This document shows positions 7,936 to 16,550 of a DNA stretch of 47,550 nucleotides, one piece after another. The notes under the pieces were generated by a model. That model ran no database searches and was not told where the DNA came from. It worked only from the letters and a program-made list of their open reading frames with translations. Origin of the DNA: M3007 sp964539805. GTDB taxonomy: Bacteria > Bacteroidota > Bacteroidia > Chitinophagales > Saprospiraceae. Within the stretch, counting starts at the first letter, position 1, and the number at the start of each line of letters is the position of its first letter. Location: the NCBI GenBank assembly GCA_964539805.1, contig CAZIKN010000035.1:1-47550 (forward strand), read 5' to 3'. A program made the translations under genes and the position numbers.

Positions 7936-8010
7936 TTTATACCAGGATTTGAGTGATTTTGAAGATTTACAGGATTGATTTACCTGATTTTTAAAGATTT
8001 ACAGACGCGA
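7936..8010 (-). repeat. Short-period repeat upstream of the Fur gene
   Basis: Read on the minus (coding) strand this leader is a degenerate run of about 9-base units around AATCCTGTAAATC, TAAAAATCAGG, AAAATCACTC, ending some 10 bases before ATG 7927. The same ATCCTG-AAATC unit recurs in the palindrome at 23074-23150. Confidence 0.55.
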
Positions 8011-8121
8011 GTGATTCAAAACCACTTTGCGTTGACTATGCATAAAAACCTTGCAAAGATACGTCAATGGCGATTGGGGTGTAGCTGTGCAGGTACTCTC
8101 GGAAAAACTTTGGCCTAATTT

Positions 8122-9216
8122 TCAATAGGCCTTTGCCAATGACGTGAAAACGGTCCACCAGTCTGCCTCGCCTTCTTTTTTTCCAAGCCTCACTATAATT
8201 AAATCTTTTGACGGATTGACGTAAACAAACTGCCCTAAAATACCTTCCGCCATAAAGTCTTCACCCGGTGTTGGTAACCACCATTGATATTGATAGAAAT
8301 TAGCGCTACCGTCTGTTGTGTCCAATTTCGTTGATGCTTCAACCCATTTTTGAGACACCACTTGTTTGCCATTCCAGTTGCCCTTGTTTTTGTATAGTCG
8401 CCCTATTTTGGCAAAGTCCCTTGCTCTTGCATTTAAGCAACAAAAGGTTTTTTCCAAGCCATTCTTTTTTTTGTCAATGCTCCAGGAGGCGTCATATTCC
8501 ATTCCAAGTGTTGTCCAGAGTTTTTCCTGTGCGTATGCGGTGATTGTTTTTCCTTTTAGAGAACGCTCCAAAACCAGCCCCAAGAGTTGAGTGTTGCCAC
8601 TTACGTATTCGAACTTTTTACCCGGTTCGGATTTTAACTTCATCTTTCGGATTTTTTTCCTGAGATCACGTCCGTAATAAAATGAAGCGGCTTCGCCGAA
8701 AGGGTTTACATAACTTTCATTGAACTTAATACCGGATGTCATTTGCAACAGATGTTTTATCGTTACTTTATCAAAACCGTTTTGGGTCAACTCCGGGATG
8801 TAAGTCGTAATTGGCTCATCAACCGACTTGATTAATCCTTCATCAATGGCACATCCAATTAAAATGGAGCATACTGATTTTGCCATTGAAAAAGAAGGAA
8901 CGATACTCTTTTGGTCATAAGATTTGAAGTATTTTTCGTATTGGATGGTGTCATTTTTGATGATCAAAAAAGCGACGGTCTTGTTGTTTTCAAGGTATTG
9001 GTCAAACGGAATTCCGTTTATTTGTTTTGGTGATTTGCCAGCGTTGGTCGTCTGAAAATTGAAAGGCGAAGTACTGGCCGTTAATGGCCTTGACTGAAAT
9101 TTTTTATAGTCTTTTATGTCGGCAAAGTTGTAAAAAACAAAGCGCCCTAATTGACAGGAAGCCAATAGCCATGAAGCGGCCAATATCAAAAGTCCATTTC
9201 TACTGTATTTCAACAT
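8122..9216 (-). CDS. Serine hydrolase lipoprotein, class C beta-lactamase family
   Basis: A 364-residue lipoprotein: the signal ends LLAS with lipid Cys21. The beta-lactamase/transpeptidase-like domain (Pfam Beta-lactamase, class C/AmpC-EstB type) has the catalytic SxxK at Ser110-Lys113 (PSFSMAKS), the tyrosine motif as YVSGN in FEYVSGNTQLLG, and a late loop near LGQFVYVNPSKDLIIVRLG that replaces KTG. Members are esterases, D-aminopeptidases or PBP-like enzymes; antibiotic hydrolysis is not implied. Location would be periplasm or inner face of the outer membrane. It stands alone, 117 bases upstream of the aminotransferase gene on the same strand. ATG 9216. Confidence 0.88.
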   Translation of the reverse strand: MLKYSRNGLLILAASWLLASCQLGRFVFYNFADIKDYKKFQSRPLTASTSPFNFQTTNAGKSPKQINGIPFDQYLENNKTVAFLIIKNDTIQYEKYFKSYDQKSIVPSFSMAKSVCSILIGCAIDEGLIKSVDEPITTYIPELTQNGFDKVTIKHLLQMTSGIKFNESYVNPFGEAASFYYGRDLRKKIRKMKLKSEPGKKFEYVSGNTQLLGLVLERSLKGKTITAYAQEKLWTTLGMEYDASWSIDKKKNGLEKTFCCLNARARDFAKIGRLYKNKGNWNGKQVVSQKWVEASTKLDTTDGSANFYQYQWWLPTPGEDFMAEGILGQFVYVNPSKDLIIVRLGKKEGEADWWTVFTSLAKAY

Positions 9217-9333
9217 ATTTGTTTTTGGTTGTTTAACATTTTAATATCCATGAATGTTTGTTATAAGTGAAAATTGGGGCAATATGCTGGGATATGAATG
9301 GCATCAAATGGATAAGTTATTGTTTACGCGACC

Positions 9334-10509
9334 CTAAAGCCCCTCCATTGCCTCCAACAAAACCCCACAAGCCCATTCAATTTCCGTTTTACTGATGGTC
9401 AACGGCGGAGCGATGCGCAGGCTGTGGTCATTGAACAAAAACCAGTCTGTAATGAGTCCGGCGGCAATGCAGTGTTGGATAACACGGAGCACACGATCAA
9501 AACTACCCAAGTCCACGGCCAACCAAAGGCCCGCGCTGCGCAGCTCCACAATGGACGGATGCACCAGTAAAGTTCGGAAAAGGGCTTCTTTTTCAGGCAC
9601 TTGCGCCATAAGGTCAGCTTCCAGCAACACCTCCAGGGTGGCCAATCCCGCAGCGGCGCACACCGGATGGCCCCCAAAAGTGGTGATATGGCCCAATACA
9701 GGGTCGTGTGTGAGGGTTTGCATCAGGTCGCGGCGCGCCACAAAAGCCCCAATGGGCATGCCGCCGCCAAAGCCCTTGGCCAGCAACAGGATGTCCGGCA
9801 CGATGCCATAACGTGTAAAGGCAAACAGATGGCCCGTGCGCCCGAAGCCCGCCTGTATCTCGTCCAATATGAGCAAGGCCCCTGTGTCGTCGCAGCGCGC
9901 GCGCAGGGCTTTTAGCCAGTTCGGATCAGGCGGGATTATGCCCGCTTCGCCTTGCACGGTTTCTACCACAACGGCTGCGGTGCGGGTGCTGATGCGCTGC
10001 AAACTGTTCTCGTCATTGAACACAATGTGTTGAATACCGGGTAAAAGCGGTTGAAAAGCCAGGGTGAAATCAGGAGGTGACATCAGGCTGGCGGCACCTT
10101 GGGTACTGCCGTGATAGGCATTTTTACAGGCCAAAAACTCGTATCGGCCCGTGGCGCGCTTAGCCAATTTCATGGCACCTTCTGTGGCTTCGGTTCCTGA
10201 ATTGACGAAATATACCGAGTCCAACCCGGGCAGGTTTTGCGCCAATTTTTCGGCAAAAAGCACTTGTGGCGCTAAGACAAATTCGCCATACACCAAGGTA
10301 TGCCAATAGCGGTTGATCTGGGTCTCCACGGCAGTCTGCACGTGCGGATGCCGGTGCCCCAGCACGCTTGGCCCAATGCCGGATATGAGATCCAAATACT
10401 TTTTTCCCTGGTAATCAATCAAATAGCAGCCTTCGGCCCGTTCAATTTCAAGGGCCAAGGGTGAGGGCGAGGTTTGGGCAAGGTGGGCGAAAAATGATTG
10501 ACGCAGCAT
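9334..10509 (-). CDS. Class III PLP-dependent aminotransferase
   Basis: The 391-residue enzyme is of the acetylornithine/ornithine/4-aminobutyrate aminotransferase family. It shows GISGIGP-like ISGIGPSVLGHRHP, NSGTEATEGAMKLAKRATGR, the substrate helix KNAYHGSTQGA, and the class III signature LILDEIQAGFGRTG through LLLAKGFGGGMPIGAF with PLP lysine Lys245. It moves an amino group from an omega-amino donor to a keto acid; the donor is not readable. I chose ATG 10509 (MLRQSFFAHLAQTS); a GTG at 10545 would add 12 residues and would directly follow the upstream stop. Next to the dioxygenase gene it could be co-transcribed, but no shared pathway is clear. Confidence 0.9.
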   Translation of the reverse strand: MLRQSFFAHLAQTSPSPLALEIERAEGCYLIDYQGKKYLDLISGIGPSVLGHRHPHVQTAVETQINRYWHTLVYGEFVLAPQVLFAEKLAQNLPGLDSVYFVNSGTEATEGAMKLAKRATGRYEFLACKNAYHGSTQGAASLMSPPDFTLAFQPLLPGIQHIVFNDENSLQRISTRTAAVVVETVQGEAGIIPPDPNWLKALRARCDDTGALLILDEIQAGFGRTGHLFAFTRYGIVPDILLLAKGFGGGMPIGAFVARRDLMQTLTHDPVLGHITTFGGHPVCAAAGLATLEVLLEADLMAQVPEKEALFRTLLVHPSIVELRSAGLWLAVDLGSFDRVLRVIQHCIAAGLITDWFLFNDHSLRIAPPLTISKTEIEWACGVLLEAMEGL

Positions 10510-10545
10510 GATGGGGCAAAGATATTCAATGCGCCCCAAATGCAC

Positions 10546-11436
10546 TCAAGCATTGCCAATGCGCACTCCGGTCATGCTCAGGGAGCCTGCCAGCAATTTG
10601 TCATTGAACAGGCTGAGGGTGTCGTTTTTGTCCTGTTGCGCCAGCGTATAGATCAGGGGCAAATAATGATCGGGTGTAGGCACGGCCAACTGTACGGCCC
10701 GGCCCAATTTCTGATAGTCCAAAAGCGGCTGAAAATCTCCATCCAAGAGGAGTTTATTGATGGTAGCGCGGGCCTCTATGGCCCAGTCATAGCCGTAGTT
10801 ATCTTTTTCAAAATTCTGAAAATCAACGAGTCCGAGGTTGTGCACAATATTCCCGCTGCCAACGATGAGGATACCTTTATCGCGGAGTTTGCTCAGGTAT
10901 TTGGCCAACTCAAAGTGGTAGGATGGCGGTTTGGTGTAATCTATACTCAACTGTACTACAGGCACATTCGCATCCGGGTAAAAATGTTTGATGACACTCC
11001 ATGCACCGTGGTCAAGCCCCCATTTTTCATCCAGGGCCACGTCGGTGGGTTGGAGCAGGGCCTTAGTTTCGCGGGCCAGTTCGGGGCTGCCCTTGGCGGG
11101 GTATTGCACCTCAAAAAGGGCCTTTGGGAAGCCTCCAAAATCATGGATGGTAGGCGGCATTTCCATGGCTGTTACGGCTGTTCCCCGAGTAAACCAGTGG
11201 GCAGAAACGCAAAGAATGGCCGTGGGCTTGGGAAAGGATTTGGCCAGTTCCCTGAATCCGGTGACAAATTCATTTTCGGTGATGGCATTCATGGGTGATC
11301 CATGTCCTACAAAAACAGCGGGCATCCGCACGGTTTTGGGCAGGGATTCTGTATTTTTTTCAAAATCGCGTAGTTTCATACAAGAAGCGGCCAGGGTCAT
11401 GGCAGCGAGGGATTTGATAAAGTTGAGGCGGTTCAT
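10546..11436 (-). CDS. Extradiol ring-cleavage dioxygenase, LigB/YgiD (4,5-DOPA dioxygenase) family, exported
   Basis: The 296-residue protein matches the YgiD/DODA family of class III extradiol dioxygenases. Iron ligands are in GHGSPMN (His45), VSAHW (His80) and a later site in GLDHGAW; TPDHYLPL is the conserved C-terminal His motif. The family opens catechol rings such as L-DOPA; the natural substrate in bacteria is not firmly known. Oddly for a normally cytoplasmic enzyme, it has an N-terminal extension MNRLNFIKSLAAM..LAASC that looks like a lipoprotein signal with the lipid Cys at 19, so it is probably periplasmic. The stop is one base before the GTG of the longer aminotransferase frame, and the AAA+ gene lies 26 bases upstream. 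Confidence 0.87.
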   Translation of the reverse strand: MNRLNFIKSLAAMTLAASCMKLRDFEKNTESLPKTVRMPAVFVGHGSPMNAITENEFVTGFRELAKSFPKPTAILCVSAHWFTRGTAVTAMEMPPTIHDFGGFPKALFEVQYPAKGSPELARETKALLQPTDVALDEKWGLDHGAWSVIKHFYPDANVPVVQLSIDYTKPPSYHFELAKYLSKLRDKGILIVGSGNIVHNLGLVDFQNFEKDNYGYDWAIEARATINKLLLDGDFQPLLDYQKLGRAVQLAVPTPDHYLPLIYTLAQQDKNDTLSLFNDKLLAGSLSMTGVRIGNA

Positions 11437-11462
11437 GGATAAAATTTTTTATGCAGGTGTCA

Positions 11463-14111
11463 TCATTTCCCATACCCAATCCCCTTGCGCACAAACAAGT
11501 TTAATTTGTCCTTGTCAAAGGTAAAGGTGGCCACGTCGTCGCCGGTAATGGTATGCATGGCCTCGTTGTCGTCCAAACGAAGGTTGGCGATGCGCAGGTT
11601 TTGGTTTTTGATGGCTTCCATGACCACCTGGCGCACGGTGCGTGCATTGCCGAAGTATTTGTCGCGGAACTGGTGGAGGAAAGTCATGTAGCGGCCCAGA
11701 TGCTCGCGGGCTTCCTCGGATACACGATAGTTCTCCTTTTGGAACATAAAGAGTGCGATTTCGAGCAATTCCTCTGGAAGATAATCCTCAAAACGCAGGA
11801 TTTTGTCAAAACGGCTACCCAAGCCAGGGTTGGTTTTGAGGAAAGTATCCATGTTTTCGGGATAGCCCGCCACGAATACAAAGAAGGCGCCCCGATGGTC
11901 CTCCATGCGCTTGAGCAGGGTTTGGATGGCTTCATCACCAAAATCGCCCTGTGTGCCGCGCCCTGATGAGGTGAGTGCATACGCTTCATCAATAAAAAGC
12001 ACACCGCCCATGCTTTCATCCACGCGTTCGGCGGTTTTGATGGCCGTTTGGCCAACAAAACCGGCTACGAGGCCCTGTCGGTCGGTTTCCACCATGTGGC
12101 CGCGCTCCAAGATACCGAGTGCCTTATATATTTTGGTCAATATGCGGGCAACAGTGGTTTTACCTGTGCCGGGATTGCCCACAAACACCGTGTGCAAAAA
12201 GAAGCGGCCCAGCACATCTCGACCTGAATCACGGTAGAAGCGCACCAGGTTGACCAATTCGCGGATCTCTTTTTTGATGTTCTGCATGCCAATGAGACTG
12301 TCCAATTCATGCAGGGCCACGGTGAGCAGTTTTTCGTCCACCGGAATATTGGGCATCGGGCGCTTATAGTCTATCTGTACCTTTTCAATGTCCTCACGGA
12401 TAATGATTTTCAGCATTTCATTGGGCAGCTCGCGCACGCCGGGCTGCGACATAAGGCGCAGGCCCAACTGGATCTTGGCCTTGTCCACCAGGTCATATAC
12501 AAAACGGGCATTGCCGAAGGCGCGGTCACGCTTGCGGTAGGCTTCCGTAATGACTTCATTAATAATTAGTTGTGCTTCTTTGGCCAGGATCACTTCTTTT
12601 TCACGGCAAGCAAAAAGGGCAATTTCTGTGAGTTCCTGTGGCAGGTAATCCTGAAATTCAAAGGTTTGTTTGAAGCGGCTGCGCAGGCCCGGATTGGAAT
12701 CCAGAAAGGTTTTCATTTCCTTAGGATAGCCTGCCACGATGACGGCCAGATCGCCAACGCCATTGGACAGTTCTTTGACCAAGATCTCAATTGCTTCACG
12801 GCCAAAATCCTTGGTATCCTCTGCGCTGCGGGCAAGGGCGTAAGCCTCATCAATAAACAATACGCCTCCGCGGGCCATTTCTATGGCATCCTTGACTTTT
12901 GGCGCTGTTTGCCCGATAAACTCGCCCACCAAATCACTGCGATCCACCTCATGTACGTGCCCTTTGCTGAGCAGGCCCATTTTTTTGTACAATCGGCCCA
13001 TCATTTTGGCCACCGTGGTTTTGCCGGTGCCGGGGTTGCCGATAAAGATGGAATGTACGCCTATACCATCTTTCTCCTCAAATCCTTTTTCTTTTCTAAG
13101 TTGCAGAAACTGAATATATTGTGCGTGTTCGCGCACTTTGGCCTTGATTTCGTTGAGGCCGATGAGGGCGTCCAGTTTGGTCAGTACCTCTTCAAAGGAT
13201 TCCATGTCCTCGGTTTCCGGTTGGAGGTAAATGGGTTGTGCCGTATCGGGCAGAAAAACGGGGTTTATCCCTTCCTCCCAGTCTAAGCCCACATCAAATG
13301 GCATAACGGCGAGCAATTGGTCCATGAATACTATTTCGGCGGTGTAGCGGTCATTGCGCCAGGAGCCTTTCACATTGGAGCCCCAGCCTGCCGTTACCTT
13401 CATACCGTCATCGCCTTTTTCCACTTTGTGTAAGCGGACCACCTGGCCTTTCAGTTCGCGGGCATCATTGTAAAACTTGATGAACAGTTCACATTGCCAG
13501 GGTTTGCTGGGAAGCAGGTTTTTTAGCAGTACTTCTGCATACACGTAGCGGGTTTCCTCGCTGTGAAAGCGGCGCATGTAGAGGCGCTCAAAATCAGGGG
13601 TGTCATCATAAGGCCCTTCATACATTTTGAGCGAACTTATTTTGCAGTACGGATTGTCCTGCTTGCCGAATGACCTGCCGGCATCTTCCACATAAAAATG
13701 CCTTGTGGCCACTTTTTCGCCTTCTATCCAGGCTTCCCAATAGTAGGTGCCTTTTTTCCAGAACACGCCTTCCTGTTTGTTGCCCCAGCCTTCGCGAATG
13801 TAGCCAATGGAGTCATATTTGCTTATTTTCCGGCGAAAAGCGAGGTTGCACACCTCTTTTCTTTGTTTTTTTACCAAATAACACTTGAGTTCTACATTTA
13901 CTTCCCAGTCCTCAATATCAAAAAATTTATTGAAAAAGGCGAGCTCGGCGTAGATGTACGTCGTCTCATGGCGATCAAAGACCTGTCGGTATTTTTTTTT
14001 GTTGTCCGCCAGCCATTCCGTGCTGGCGTAGGTTTTCAATTCCTTGAATTTCCAGCGCGCGGGGCCTTGTGTTTCTTCGGGTACGGGTGGCAAATGGGTT
14101 CCGAATTGCAT
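11463..14111 (-). CDS. Twin AAA+ ATPase (CbxX/CfqX-SpoVK type) with duplicated N-terminal module
   Basis: This 882-residue protein has three parts. Residues 25-142 and 161-275 are two copies of an unrecognised module with the shared pattern K-x-Y..ETxY(I/V)YAE..W..GWG..(R/K)G..Y.A. (YAE at 54-56 and 191-193; GWG at 108-110 and 242-244). Two CbxX/CfqX-type AAA+ domains follow, each with Walker A GNPGTGKT (358-365; 645-652), Walker B VLFIDEA (Asp421; about 708), sensor VAGYP and the arginine-finger region NPGL.SRF. Both ATPase sites are intact. The family includes RuBisCO activase CbbX, SpoVK and EccA-like secretion ATPases, so it probably remodels a protein complex; the N-terminal modules would recognise the client. 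It is the first gene of the minus-strand run toward the dioxygenase. Confidence 0.88.
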   Translation of the reverse strand: MQFGTHLPPVPEETQGPARWKFKELKTYASTEWLADNKKKYRQVFDRHETTYIYAELAFFNKFFDIEDWEVNVELKCYLVKKQRKEVCNLAFRRKISKYDSIGYIREGWGNKQEGVFWKKGTYYWEAWIEGEKVATRHFYVEDAGRSFGKQDNPYCKISSLKMYEGPYDDTPDFERLYMRRFHSEETRYVYAEVLLKNLLPSKPWQCELFIKFYNDARELKGQVVRLHKVEKGDDGMKVTAGWGSNVKGSWRNDRYTAEIVFMDQLLAVMPFDVGLDWEEGINPVFLPDTAQPIYLQPETEDMESFEEVLTKLDALIGLNEIKAKVREHAQYIQFLQLRKEKGFEEKDGIGVHSIFIGNPGTGKTTVAKMMGRLYKKMGLLSKGHVHEVDRSDLVGEFIGQTAPKVKDAIEMARGGVLFIDEAYALARSAEDTKDFGREAIEILVKELSNGVGDLAVIVAGYPKEMKTFLDSNPGLRSRFKQTFEFQDYLPQELTEIALFACREKEVILAKEAQLIINEVITEAYRKRDRAFGNARFVYDLVDKAKIQLGLRLMSQPGVRELPNEMLKIIIREDIEKVQIDYKRPMPNIPVDEKLLTVALHELDSLIGMQNIKKEIRELVNLVRFYRDSGRDVLGRFFLHTVFVGNPGTGKTTVARILTKIYKALGILERGHMVETDRQGLVAGFVGQTAIKTAERVDESMGGVLFIDEAYALTSSGRGTQGDFGDEAIQTLLKRMEDHRGAFFVFVAGYPENMDTFLKTNPGLGSRFDKILRFEDYLPEELLEIALFMFQKENYRVSEEAREHLGRYMTFLHQFRDKYFGNARTVRQVVMEAIKNQNLRIANLRLDDNEAMHTITGDDVATFTFDKDKLNLFVRKGIGYGK

Positions 14112-14298
14112 ATTCTCAAAAGTAAGGGGAACTTTCAGTGATCAAAAGTGGGGCAAATTACGGGTTTTTTGTGATATTTTTTAATGCCGTGGAAAATATG
14201 GCCAACACGCTTCCGCAAAGGCAATTTTTTGCCCGTTAAAATAGGTTACACTATAAGGGGCAAAGCAATTTGGAACCCTGACTTATGGGTATAAATGA

Positions 14299-14330
14299 TT
14301 TGCAAGTGCCACGGCTTGGGCCTATTTTTG
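14299..14330 (+). promoter_or_regulatory. Promoter of the interrupted T9SS cargo gene
   Basis: TTTG 14299-14302, 20 bases, TATTTTTG 14323-14330: an exact Bacteroidota consensus. The start is near 14337, giving a leader of about 10 bases before ATG 14347. Confidence 0.7.
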
Positions 14331-14346
14331 TCAAAAATTAATTCCT

Positions 14347-15192
14347 ATGTATAAAAATGCTTTGCTCTCCATTTTCGCTTTCTTTTTTGCACAATTATTG
14401 CCTGCGCAATCCAATACCTGGCATAAGTTGGAAACTTCCATACCCGCTAGTACGGTTAGTTTTTTCTCTGCCCAAATGTTTGAAAATGACTATTGGGTTT
14501 TTGGCAATAAATCCGTTTCGCACATTAGTCCGTCGGGTGAATTGGCTAATCTGTATCGTGTAGATGGCGGCCCTTTTTCAGGAGCCTACATGAAGGTAAA
14601 AAAAGATGCTGTTAGCTCGGAAAACTACCTTCTTGTACTATACAGGGGCCTTGCTGAAAGTGGTTATACGTTTGCTGAGTTCAGACAGGGCAAAGGTTTT
14701 GTTCACGAATCCAAATTTAGTGAAAGTAGTTTCATTGTTAATCGCCCTTCGTTCCCTGTAGTGGAGCTGAATGACAGCGCCATGATCGTAGTGGGCCGCA
14801 GCCTGATCCGAAAACTTACACACCGCCCCGGGCAGGGCGTAGTACAAAACTGGCAGGCCGCCCTTCCATCGGGAGAGTTTAATTGTGCAGTTCGTTTGGG
14901 CAACGGCCAAATCATGGCTGCTGGCGCGAACAATCTGATAGCCATCAATGAGAGTGATGGGGGTATTTTATGGCAAAAACCTACGAATAATCACATATTT
15001 GACCTCAAAATCACCAATGATGGCGTGATTGCCTGTGGCATTTCCGGACTTGCAAACTCGTCTGCCACTTTGAATAAGTTTACCCATTCGGGTGATGTTG
15101 TTTGGCAAAAAAACCTGGAAGACAATCAAGATGGTCGCTACAATATAGCGGATGGTGATTACCCTTTGATCAAAGGTGATGTAATGGCATAG
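14347..15192 (+). CDS. T9SS cargo protein, 5' part, cut by in-frame TAG
   Basis: The first 281 residues of a secreted protein: signal peptide MYKNALLSIFAFFFAQLLPAQS, then a repeat-rich beta region that reads like a beta-propeller (FENDYWVFG, VVELNDSAMIVVGRS, VRLGNGQIMAAGANN, LKITNDGVIACG), each blade about 45-60 residues. The frame ends at TAG 15190-15192, but the same frame is open again right after it to 16407 and carries the missing C-terminal sorting domain, so I read this and the next entry as one gene. TAG could come from CAG (Gln) by one change. Without its tail the product would have no T9SS signal. The promoter upstream is intact, so the damage is recent, or is a sequencing error. 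Confidence 0.75.
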   Translation: MYKNALLSIFAFFFAQLLPAQSNTWHKLETSIPASTVSFFSAQMFENDYWVFGNKSVSHISPSGELANLYRVDGGPFSGAYMKVKKDAVSSENYLLVLYRGLAESGYTFAEFRQGKGFVHESKFSESSFIVNRPSFPVVELNDSAMIVVGRSLIRKLTHRPGQGVVQNWQAALPSGEFNCAVRLGNGQIMAAGANNLIAINESDGGILWQKPTNNHIFDLKITNDGVIACGISGLANSSATLNKFTHSGDVVWQKNLEDNQDGRYNIADGDYPLIKGDVMA

Positions 15193-16407
15193 TGGATTTT
15201 CACGGATGATACCACACACCGTTCCAGTCAAGGGCAAAAGTTCCCAATAGATGTAATCGCCAATGCCTATATGTATCTATGCGACAATGACGACAATCTG
15301 TCCAATACACTTTTTATAGATTTTTCCATAAAAAACGAATCCACAACCCCATTTAAGGAGGTATATGCCGGACTTTGGGCGGATCCTGACTTGGGCTGCT
15401 TTGCGGATGATCTTATAGGCTCCTTACCCCAATCGGATGCTTATTATTTCTACAATGCAGATGCCGTAGATGGTCAAGTAGGGGCATCGTGTGATGGTGG
15501 CCTTCCTACATTTGGGGACAACATACCCGTACAATCTGTCCAGTTTGTAAATCATACTTTGAACAGAATGAGCATATTAAGGAATACTACCCCTTCTGTG
15601 CCCGGTGGCCCCTCCAATCCTGTAGAGTATTACAATGTGATGCGGACGGGATACTCTGGCGGTGTAAGTACCAAAGATACCTGTGAATTTCCGGGCAATC
15701 CTGCTACGCCCGGCAGCAACTCTGATTGTAGTAACCCCAACCTTTCAGATAAAGTTACCCTGGCTGTTCACGGCCCGTTTAGCCTCAAAACCGATGAAGC
15801 ATTTGAATTACATTTGGCCTTTACTTTTCATCCGGATATTGAGCATCCTTGCCCTGATATTTTTGGCAAGGTAAAATCAAATGTGGACGATATTCGTCAG
15901 TTGGATTTGTCTGGCCAGTTGGCATCACCCAAAGATTGGAAACCTGTTGTCATTTTGGGCTCAGGCCAATCCGCTACATTGAATGCCTCGGTACCCGGTG
16001 CCAAAGCCTACTATTGGTCAAATGGAGAGACAACAGCCACCATAAACAGCTCAGAACCGGGCATTTACACGGTTACTATCACCCGATCAACCACTTGTAC
16101 AGACGTAGAAACCGTTGTGGTAAAAGCAGCAAGCGGTATAAAAGAAGTACCCGTTTTTTCGCATATTCAGCTCTTCCCAAACCCCAACAATGGTGGCTTT
16201 ACGGTAGCCTTGCAAGGGCAGGCACAGGCAGAAATTGAGCTGGCGTTGTTTAATTTGACTGGTCAACTGATCAATACTGCCCAGTTTGATTTTTCTACCG
16301 GAAGTATTCAAAAAGAACTTCAATACGAGCAGCTTAAGCCCGGCATGTATATACTGCGCATCCGCTCGGGAGATCAGACAGTGGTCAGGAAGGTAATGGT
16401 GGATTGA
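15193..16407 (+). CDS. T9SS cargo protein, 3' part with type A sorting domain (continuation after in-frame TAG)
   Basis: This is the second half of the interrupted gene, in the same frame as the 5' part; the first ATG inside it is 15271, giving 378 residues if translated alone. It has a Cys- and Asp-rich central region (CFADDLIGSLPQSDAYYFYNADAVDG and similar), a short Ig-like repeat (LGSGQSATLNAS..YYWSNGETTATI) and a type A T9SS C-terminal domain (LFPNPNNGGFTV, ELALFNLTGQLI, LKPGMYILRIRSG, VRKVMVD). There is no signal peptide after 15271 and no promoter, which supports a split gene rather than two genes. The intact protein would be about 686 residues. Confidence 0.75.
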   Translation, partial: WIFTDDTTHRSSQGQKFPIDVIANAYMYLCDNDDNLSNTLFIDFSIKNESTTPFKEVYAGLWADPDLGCFADDLIGSLPQSDAYYFYNADAVDGQVGASCDGGLPTFGDNIPVQSVQFVNHTLNRMSILRNTTPSVPGGPSNPVEYYNVMRTGYSGGVSTKDTCEFPGNPATPGSNSDCSNPNLSDKVTLAVHGPFSLKTDEAFELHLAFTFHPDIEHPCPDIFGKVKSNVDDIRQLDLSGQLASPKDWKPVVILGSGQSATLNASVPGAKAYYWSNGETTATINSSEPGIYTVTITRSTTCTDVETVVVKAASGIKEVPVFSHIQLFPNPNNGGFTVALQGQAQAEIELALFNLTGQLINTAQFDFSTGSIQKELQYEQLKPGMYILRIRSGDQTVVRKVMVD

Positions 16408-16437
16408 AAAAGGGCAAAAGGAAGTGAAAATAGGCGG

Positions 16438-16445
16438 TATTTTTG
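16438..16445 (+). promoter_or_regulatory. Possible -7 element upstream of deoB
   Basis: TATTTTTG matches the TAnnTTTG consensus, about 105 bases before deoB, but no TTTG lies at the proper distance upstream. It would begin the transcript for the deo cluster. Confidence 0.3.
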
Positions 16446-16550
16446 CATAATACCCTATGAAATTACAAATACTACCTACCTTTATATTCCTTTAGCCCAA
16501 CCATCAGCGGTCACCACAGCCGCAATGGCGTGCAAAAAGTGCGCGTTGCC

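Noticed and set aside
8122..9216. Antibiotic-resistance beta-lactamase
   Set aside because: Motifs fit the broad class C-type hydrolase family, with the KTG site changed and a lipoprotein signal; no resistance context.
10498..11298. 266-codon plus-strand frame over the dioxygenase gene
   Set aside because: Shadow of the minus-strand gene, whose catalytic motifs are intact.
12570..13286. 238-codon plus-strand frame inside the AAA+ gene
   Set aside because: Shadow frame; the minus strand has complete Walker motifs in the same interval.
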